A DNA stretch of 11,964 nucleotides from Flavobacterium psychrophilum (GTDB taxonomy: Bacteria > Bacteroidota > Bacteroidia > Flavobacteriales > Flavobacteriaceae): the NCBI GenBank assembly GCA_003243255.1, contig QFQM01000133.1, positions 1 through 11,964 of the forward strand. The letters are read 5' to 3'. Below the pieces are notes generated by a model. It was not told where the DNA came from and made no database searches. It saw only the letters and a list, made by a program, of their open reading frames with translations. A program made the translations under genes and the position numbers. Every line of letters begins with the position of its first letter. Within the stretch, counting starts at the first letter, position 1. This document shows positions 6,300-11,964 of the stretch, one piece after another.

Positions 6300-9200
6300 A
6301 AAATTTACATATTGCCTGATTATAGTTTTGGTGCTATTTTCGGGATACGCAACTTATGCCCAAACCGTAAAAGGTATAGTTAATGACAATACCGGTCCTC
6401 TGCCCGGAGCAACTGTGACCGTTAAAGGTACAACCATCAGTACCAGTACAGATATTGACGGAAACTATACCCTGTCCGGTGTAACCCCAGATGCTGTACT
6501 AGTATATAGTTACGTAGGATACGTAATGCAGGAAGTCAGCCTGAATGGGCAAACTGAAATAAACATAACTTTAGTAGCCGATACTAAAACGCTTGGTGAA
6601 GTTATAGTTACAGGTTATGTCGGTCAAAAAAAGAACTCAATATCTGGTGCAGTGGCACAGGTAAACATCGGAGACGCATCAAAAACAAGAATTGCAGATG
6701 TTGCACAGGCATTGCAGGGACAGGTTGCCGGTGTATTTGTGGCTGCCAATACAGGAGCGCCCGGAGATGGTATAAAATTGAGAATCCGTGGAGAGGGTAC
6801 TTTAGGCAATAATGATGTACTTTATGTTGTAGACGGTACGCCAACCCGTGACATTTCTTTTTTAAATATGAATGATGTCAGGTCAATGACTGTCCTTAAA
6901 GATGCGGCATCTGCTGCAATATATGGTTCCAGGGCTGCCGGTGGTGTTGTCATTATCACAACGAAACAGGGCGCACAAGAGAAATCAACATTAGAAGTCG
7001 AAATGTTTAGCGGTATCCATTATGCTACTAATCTTCCAACATTGCTTAATGGTGAGCAATATATGTCTGTAAAAGAGCAGGCCTGGAATAATACTTATAC
7101 TACGCCAAATCCCTATACGGCTGACAGGACAGCAAGAAATCTGGCTAATACAGACTGGCTGGACGAATTGTTTGCTACCGGCTTTTCGCAAAATGCGCAA
7201 ATTTCCGCAAGTGGTTCAAGCGATAAGATACGTTATCTAATTTCAGGGGGATATTATGAGATGAATGGTATTGTTGTTGAAAATAATGACAGCTATAAAC
7301 GTGTCAATTTCAGGTCAAATATTACAGCGGATGTATCCGACAGATTTTCGGTAGGGTCAAACATCCAGATTACCTACCAGTCCCAGGATAAGCTATCATC
7401 AAGCGGTGATGCACCAGGTGTTATTCGTCATGCATTGATACGCCCTTCTGTGTTATCGGTCTATAAAGATCCTAACGACCCAACATATTCTACCCGGGAT
7501 CCGTATACCGATTTGCCTTTCTATGTTAGTCCTGATCCTGTCAATGGTTACAGTAGAAACTATGAATACAGTTCTAATCCGTTGGCAATTGTCCATTTCA
7601 CCGATGATAAAAGGAACCGTTATCAAATATTTGGAAATGTGTTTGCCGAATATGCTTTGCTTTCAGACAAATCACTAAAGTTAAGGAGCAACCTTGGCGT
7701 TGATATGACATTCTCGCACAACAAGAATTTCGCTGAAAACTATGGAGATGATAATATAAGCGATGTTAACAGCGTGTACTACGGGCTTGGTCTGGGAAGA
7801 AACAACTTACCTAACAGCCTGAATGAAAATCGTGGACAAGACGTAACGATTACCTGGTCAAATACCCTAAACTATGTAAAAACGATTAATGATAAACATA
7901 GCATAAATGCCCTTTTAGGCTCGGAGATCATTAAAAACAAACAATCTGCTGTAGGCGGCGCAAGGTCTAATTACGATAACACCACTGATCCTTTCCGTTA
8001 TCTTGATTTTGGTGGTCTGGGAGGCGACGGGTTGCCCTATCCTTATAGCTCAGGAAGTGCTACTGAATGGTCTTTGGTATCTTTCTTCGGTTCTGCGACC
8101 TATGGATACAATGACAAATATTTTGCTACAGCTACCATAAGAGCTGACGGCTCTTCACGTTTTGGGCCGAACGATAAGTGGGGGTATTTCCCTTCGATAG
8201 GTGGTAACTGGATTATATCCAATGAAGATTTTCTAAAGGATAGTTCAGCACTAAGTTATCTGAGGTTAAGGGCAAGCTGGGGACAGGCGGGTAACCAGGA
8301 AATACCGAATAATGCCTATCAGACACTGGTAAGCACTACCGGTGGAGCGGTAAATATTGTTCGTTATGGAAATCCTGACTTAAAATGGGAAACAACAACG
8401 CAAACTAATTTTGGTCTGGATTTTTCTTTCCTTGATGACAAATTATCATTCACGGCAGACTACTTTAATAAAACAACAAAAGATATCCTGTTAGGGGTAA
8501 CACTCCCTGCAGTTTCTGTTGGGGTAATTGAAAGGACCTATGTTAATGCCGGTGAGGTGGAAAATAAAGGTTTTGAATTTTCAGTAAACTACAAAAATAA
8601 CGACAACGAATTTAAATATGGGGTTAGTGCTAATGTGGCAACTTTACAAAATGATGTTACCAAACTGTTCACCTATGTTAAGAACATTGACGATTCAGGT
8701 ACGCATACCCGTACTGCTGTTGGCCAGCCGATAAGTTCATACTACGGTTATGTTTTTGACGGGATTTATCAGAATCAAAATGAAATAAACTCTCATTTGT
8801 ATACAAATACAAATAATACCCAGCCCGGTGACATGAAATTCAGGGATTTGAATAATGACGGACAGATTGACGCAGATGACCGTACATTCATCGGAAACCC
8901 AATCCCTGAAATAACTTACGGATTAAACTTTAACGCCTCTTACAAAAATTTTGACATTTCATTCTTGTGGCAGGGTGTTCAGGGTGTCGACAGATATAAT
9001 GATATGATACAGATTCTGGATTATGATAGCCGCCCTTTTAACTCTACCACCGACGTGCTTGGGGCATGGAACGGTGAAGGAACTAGCAACACGACTCCAC
9101 GCCTGACCTTTGCCGATAACGGCGGCAGTAAAGTGTCAAGTAAGTTTGTTGAAGATGCTTCTTATTTAAGGTTAAAAAATGTTGAACTTGGCTACACCTT

Positions 9201-9372
9201 TGGAGGTGAATCTATTAAAGGTGTTTCTACTGTACGATTATACATTTCGGGACAAAATTTACTGACAATTACCGATTACAAAGGACTTGATCCCGAGTCA
9301 ACTTCTCTAATAGACAAAGGTACCTATCCACAATCGTCGGCTGTTATTTTTGGAGCTCGTATAAAACTTTAA
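6292..9372 (+). CDS. SusC/RagA-family TonB-dependent outer-membrane transporter
   Basis: Outer-membrane barrel that imports oligosaccharides delivered by its SusD partner, driven by TonB. The 1026-residue length is normal for the family. In order: signal peptide (cleavage likely after ATYA, residue 23); a carboxypeptidase-D regulatory-like N-terminal domain (about 25-100) with VKGIVND, GATVTVKGT and DGNYTLSG; a TonB-box-like EVIVTGY (103-109); a plug domain with LQGQVAGVFV, LRIRGEGTL and the SusC signature LKDAASAAIYGSRAAGG (202-218); and then a long beta-barrel. Typical barrel motifs are visible, including RADGSSRFG, LRLRASWGQAGNQEIPN, NPDLKWET and DLNNDGQID. The last residue is Leu (GARIKL) where many barrels end in an aromatic residue. 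The stop is 10 bases before the SusD start, so they form one operon. The start could be at 6249 if the upstream A7 tract is miscounted. The call is certain at family level; the substrate cannot be read from this gene. Confidence 0.95.
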   Translation: MSRKFTYCLIIVLVLFSGYATYAQTVKGIVNDNTGPLPGATVTVKGTTISTSTDIDGNYTLSGVTPDAVLVYSYVGYVMQEVSLNGQTEINITLVADTKTLGEVIVTGYVGQKKNSISGAVAQVNIGDASKTRIADVAQALQGQVAGVFVAANTGAPGDGIKLRIRGEGTLGNNDVLYVVDGTPTRDISFLNMNDVRSMTVLKDAASAAIYGSRAAGGVVIITTKQGAQEKSTLEVEMFSGIHYATNLPTLLNGEQYMSVKEQAWNNTYTTPNPYTADRTARNLANTDWLDELFATGFSQNAQISASGSSDKIRYLISGGYYEMNGIVVENNDSYKRVNFRSNITADVSDRFSVGSNIQITYQSQDKLSSSGDAPGVIRHALIRPSVLSVYKDPNDPTYSTRDPYTDLPFYVSPDPVNGYSRNYEYSSNPLAIVHFTDDKRNRYQIFGNVFAEYALLSDKSLKLRSNLGVDMTFSHNKNFAENYGDDNISDVNSVYYGLGLGRNNLPNSLNENRGQDVTITWSNTLNYVKTINDKHSINALLGSEIIKNKQSAVGGARSNYDNTTDPFRYLDFGGLGGDGLPYPYSSGSATEWSLVSFFGSATYGYNDKYFATATIRADGSSRFGPNDKWGYFPSIGGNWIISNEDFLKDSSALSYLRLRASWGQAGNQEIPNNAYQTLVSTTGGAVNIVRYGNPDLKWETTTQTNFGLDFSFLDDKLSFTADYFNKTTKDILLGVTLPAVSVGVIERTYVNAGEVENKGFEFSVNYKNNDNEFKYGVSANVATLQNDVTKLFTYVKNIDDSGTHTRTAVGQPISSYYGYVFDGIYQNQNEINSHLYTNTNNTQPGDMKFRDLNNDGQIDADDRTFIGNPIPEITYGLNFNASYKNFDISFLWQGVQGVDRYNDMIQILDYDSRPFNSTTDVLGAWNGEGTSNTTPRLTFADNGGSKVSSKFVEDASYLRLKNVELGYTFGGESIKGVSTVRLYISGQNLLTITDYKGLDPESTSLIDKGTYPQSSAVIFGARIKL

Positions 9373-9382
9373 AAAAATTATC

Positions 9383-10858
9383 ATGAAAAACTATATAAAA
9401 CTGGGATTGCTAACTGCTGTACTTATTGTTGTATCCTGCGAGGATGAACTGACAAAAGACCCAATCGGTTTAACTACTCTCGAGCAGGCCAATACTACTC
9501 CTACCTTAGCTACTATCGAAACAGCGGTCAGATCGTCTTACGATTTATTGTCAAACAGGCTTAATATATTGGGCGACTGGAACTGGACTGGCGGGCTTGT
9601 ATTTCAAAATGATTATATCATGCAGGACATAGCCTCAGATGACATGGAAAAAAAGTGGAATCCCGACGGCGATCAGCCATGGATAGATGAAATAAACAAT
9701 TACACTTTTACATCGGAAAACGGTGGGCCAAACGGTTTATGGAAATATAATTACGAGGGTATCAAAAGAATCAATATTGCTATTGAACACCTTACCAATC
9801 CTGATATCGAAAGCATAACAGGAATTTCAACCGAAAGAAAAAACCAGCTTTTGGGAGAAGCATATTTTATAAGGTCGTATTACTATTTTTCACTGGTTAC
9901 GAATTTTGGTGATGTACCGCTTATTCTTGCCCCTGTTAAAACTTACCAGGAAGCCTTTGAGGTTGCTGTAAGGGTAGATAAAGCTAAAGTATGGGAACAG
10001 ATAAAAGCCGATTTAGTGATGTCAAAAGATTTATTACCCAATGCTAAATATTCCTCTGAAACAGAAAAATGGAGGGTATCTAAAGGTGCCGCAATTGCTT
10101 TACTGGCCAAATCAGAATTATATACCGAAAACTGGAGTCAGGTTCCGGCCCTTGTAGATCAGCTGGCGACTTTGGGCTTTGGGTTAAACAGCCACTACTT
10201 TGATAGTTTCAGAACCGAATTTACTGATAACGAAGTAATTTTTGCGTTTGATCATCAAACAAACGCTGTACCAAGAAGAGGAAACGGGATTTGTGCACCG
10301 CTTGGTTGGGGGTTCTTTGCCCCTAGTGCCGATTTTCTTGCGACTTTTGAAGAAAACGATCCCCGAAAACTATATACCGTAAATGTTGAGCTTCAAAATG
10401 TAAATAAAATGCTGGGCAGCACAGACGGAGCTAATAAAGGTAACGACGACGCTCCTAATAATAAAATATACATCCGATATGCAGATGCCATGTTATGGAA
10501 AGCTGAAGCACTGCTTGAATCAAATGATTATTCAGGTGCTGTTGCTATCATAAACCAAATCAGGCAAAGAGCCAGAAATACTCCAAATGTTGACGGAACT
10601 ATGGCTCCGGATGGCACTTTAGCAGACAGGCCTTCTGCAAATGAGTACCAGACTGTAAAAGACTGGCTTATACACGAAAGAAGGGTTGAGCTTGGTTTTG
10701 AAAACCAAAGGATGCTTGATCTTAAGCGTTGGGGCATAGCCAAACAGGTAATGACAACTCATGGAAAAAATTTCCAGGACAAACATATGCTCTACCCTAT
10801 TCCACAATCCGAAATTGACGCTTCTGCGGGTACGCTCACCCAAAATGAGGATTATTAA
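9383..10858 (+). CDS. SusD/RagB-family surface glycan-binding lipoprotein
   Basis: Surface lipoprotein that forms the lid of the SusC transporter and binds the glycan. The 491 residues begin with a lipoprotein signal peptide ending VVSC; Cys19 would be lipidated, and the next residues EDE fit export to the cell surface in this phylum (acidic residues after the cysteine). Family marks include AYFIRSYYYFSLVTNFGDVP (residues 160-179), TPR-like helices such as YADAMLWKAEALLESNDYSG (from about residue 366) and AVAIINQIRQRAR, then HERRVELGFENQRMLDLKRW, and the closing HMLYPIPQSEID. The start ATG is 10 bases after the SusC stop, in AT-rich sequence without Shine-Dalgarno, as usual here. It is co-transcribed with SusC. 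Length is normal and I see no truncation. Glycan specificity cannot be read from the sequence. Confidence 0.95.
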   Translation: MKNYIKLGLLTAVLIVVSCEDELTKDPIGLTTLEQANTTPTLATIETAVRSSYDLLSNRLNILGDWNWTGGLVFQNDYIMQDIASDDMEKKWNPDGDQPWIDEINNYTFTSENGGPNGLWKYNYEGIKRINIAIEHLTNPDIESITGISTERKNQLLGEAYFIRSYYYFSLVTNFGDVPLILAPVKTYQEAFEVAVRVDKAKVWEQIKADLVMSKDLLPNAKYSSETEKWRVSKGAAIALLAKSELYTENWSQVPALVDQLATLGFGLNSHYFDSFRTEFTDNEVIFAFDHQTNAVPRRGNGICAPLGWGFFAPSADFLATFEENDPRKLYTVNVELQNVNKMLGSTDGANKGNDDAPNNKIYIRYADAMLWKAEALLESNDYSGAVAIINQIRQRARNTPNVDGTMAPDGTLADRPSANEYQTVKDWLIHERRVELGFENQRMLDLKRWGIAKQVMTTHGKNFQDKHMLYPIPQSEIDASAGTLTQNEDY

Positions 10859-10870
10859 AAGTAAATTTTG

Positions 10871-10910
10871 GGTTAGGCCCGGGTTCTGCGTAGCCAGGCC
10901 CGGGATAACC
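10871..10910 (+). terminator. GC-rich hairpin between SusD and GH130 genes, terminator or attenuator
   Basis: GGTTA (10871-10875) pairs with TAACC (10906-10910). Inside, CCCGGG (10878-10883) pairs with CCCGGG (10899-10904), and CTG (10886-10888) with CAG (10895-10897). The hairpin is followed by TTTTATAAAT. Thirteen bases lie between the SusD stop and the stem, and 17 between the stem and the GH130 start. It is far more GC-rich than its surroundings and contains AGGCCCGGG twice as a direct repeat. It could end transcription partially, lowering GH130 expression relative to SusC/SusD, or stabilise the upstream mRNA 3' end. Confidence 0.5.
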
Positions 10911-10927
10911 TTTTATAAATATTGCTG

Positions 10928-11964
10928 ATGAAAGATATTGCAAGACGTTTCAGTCAAAACCCGCTATTAGCCCCAAATGATATCCCTTCAAGCACTGAAG
11001 GACTTGAAATCACCTGTCTTTTAAATCCGGGGGCATTCAGATTTAAGGATAAGACATGGCTCATTGTTCGTGTTGCCGAAAGGCCAACGCAAAAGGAAAC
11101 CCATATTTCTTTTCCGATCCTTACCGATACAGGAAAAATCAACATCATAGAAATTGAAAAAAATGATCCGGAACTCATAGCTAACGACGCGCGTGTAATA
11201 AATTATAAAAAAACTGATTACCTAACAACGCTTTCACATTTAAGGTTACTATGCAGCGAGGATGGTATTAGTTTTTATGAGCCTGAAGGTTATCCCCTTT
11301 TAGTTGGAGAAGGCAAACATGAAACTTTTGGAATCGAAGATTGCCGCGTCGCAGAAATGAACGGAACATACTATCTGACATTTACATCGGTATCGGATAA
11401 TGGCGTTGGAGTTGGTTTACGGACAACCAAAGATTGGAAAAATTTCGAAAAGCACGGATTGATTTTACCGGCTCACAATAAAGACTGTGCGATTTTTGAA
11501 GAGAAAATAAACGGATTATATTATGCACTTCACCGTCCGAGCAGTGTTGACCTGGGAGGTAATTTTATCTGGATAGCATCGTCTCCCGATGGCATTCATT
11601 GGGGAAATCATCAATGTATCGTAAAAACAAGAAAAGGACATTGGGACAGCAAACGTGTAGGTGCGGGAGCAGCACCTCTTAAAACCGAAAAAGGCTGGCT
11701 TGAAATTTATCATGGTGCTAACGAAGATCATTACTATTGTCTTGGGGCATTCCTGCTTGATCTGGATGATCCGACAAAAGTTTTGGCAAGGACAGAAGCA
11801 CCTATCATGGTTCCTACGGCAGATTATGAAATCAACGGTTTCTTCGGTAAGGTCGTGTTTACAAATGGCCACATAGTTGATCCTGATGGAGATACTCTTA
11901 CGGTTTATTATGGTGCAGCCGATGAATTTGTATGTGGTGCCCATTTTTCAATCAAAGAAATACT
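10928..11964 (+). CDS. GH130 family beta-mannoside phosphorylase or beta-1,2-mannosidase (3' end outside window)
   Basis: Five-bladed beta-propeller enzyme of glycoside hydrolase family 130, acting on beta-mannosides, either by phosphorolysis (releasing alpha-mannose 1-phosphate) or by hydrolysis. The reading frame is open from ATG 10928 to the window edge, 345 codons, with no stop reached; the family is about 320-400 residues, so it should be nearly complete. Visible family motifs: LLNPGAFRFKDKTWLIVRVAE (blade 1; residues 27-47); FGIEDCRV, with Asp138 as the likely catalytic acid (most members have EDPR); NKDCAIFEE; YYALHRPS; and KRVGAGAAPLKTEKGWLEIY followed by HGA (residues 242-264). There is no signal peptide, so it is probably cytoplasmic and acts on imported oligosaccharides. 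It follows susD in the same direction after a hairpin. Phosphorylase and hydrolase members differ in phosphate-binding residues that I cannot assign without an alignment. The family call is strong; the reaction is open. Confidence 0.88.
   Translation, partial: MKDIARRFSQNPLLAPNDIPSSTEGLEITCLLNPGAFRFKDKTWLIVRVAERPTQKETHISFPILTDTGKINIIEIEKNDPELIANDARVINYKKTDYLTTLSHLRLLCSEDGISFYEPEGYPLLVGEGKHETFGIEDCRVAEMNGTYYLTFTSVSDNGVGVGLRTTKDWKNFEKHGLILPAHNKDCAIFEEKINGLYYALHRPSSVDLGGNFIWIASSPDGIHWGNHQCIVKTRKGHWDSKRVGAGAAPLKTEKGWLEIYHGANEDHYYCLGAFLLDLDDPTKVLARTEAPIMVPTADYEINGFFGKVVFTNGHIVDPDGDTLTVYYGAADEFVCGAHFSIKEI

Noticed and set aside
6608..7200. Minus-strand ORFs opposite the SusC plug domain
   Set aside because: They are overlapping shadow frames opposite strongly conserved SusC motifs, without plausible protein features of their own.
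10528..11178. Minus-strand ORFs over the SusD 3' end and GH130 5' end
   Set aside because: Both plus-strand frames are recognisable families through these coordinates.
11516..11944. 142-codon minus-strand ORF and 71-codon plus-strand ORF at the right end
   Set aside because: The GH130 frame reads continuously through this region with family motifs (YYALHRPS, KTEKGWL); the others are out-of-frame shadows.

Overview
The window looks like a piece of a Bacteroidota genome, most likely Flavobacteriaceae. The DNA is AT-rich, genes lack Shine-Dalgarno sequences, and the right-hand three quarters is a polysaccharide utilization locus (PUL) of the Bacteroidota type: a hybrid two-component regulator (HTCS), a SusC/SusD outer-membrane pair and a GH130 enzyme. 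No species can be named from the sequence.

Layout. Positions 1-1346 hold a broken gene of the SpvB/TcaC/TcdB type (the B component of insecticidal toxin complexes, Tc). Its N-terminal 420 or so codons run on the minus strand from 1346 down to about position 72. There the sequence flips: 2-79 encodes, on the plus strand, a further stretch of the same protein family (a VCBS-like LADLDGDGGK motif). This is a fold-back or inversion junction, either real or an artefact. Positions 1347-1966 are a divergent, mostly non-coding AT-rich stretch with a small perfect hairpin and one possible 25-residue hydrophobic peptide (1679-1756). Positions 1967-6121 encode a 1384-residue HTCS with a TTG start. A strong hairpin of two AGTGTACACT palindromes follows (6136-6177). 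A short upstream reading frame (6249-6299) overlaps the start of the SusC gene (6292-9372). The SusD gene (9383-10858) follows after 10 bases. A GC-rich hairpin (10871-10910) separates SusD from a GH130 gene that starts at 10928 and runs off the window.

How the genes work together. The HTCS would sense an oligosaccharide in the periplasm and activate susC-susD-GH130 through its AraC-type DNA-binding domain. SusD captures the glycan at the cell surface and SusC imports it using TonB energy. The GH130 enzyme, which has no visible signal peptide, would then cleave or phosphorolyse a beta-mannoside in the cytoplasm. The inferred substrate is a beta-mannose-containing glycan; the linkage cannot be settled from the sequence.

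The items most worth a second look are the inverted junction in the Tc-toxin-like gene, the overlapping leader ORF with an A7 tract at the SusC start, the twin palindromes between HTCS and SusC, and the possible micro-protein at 1679.
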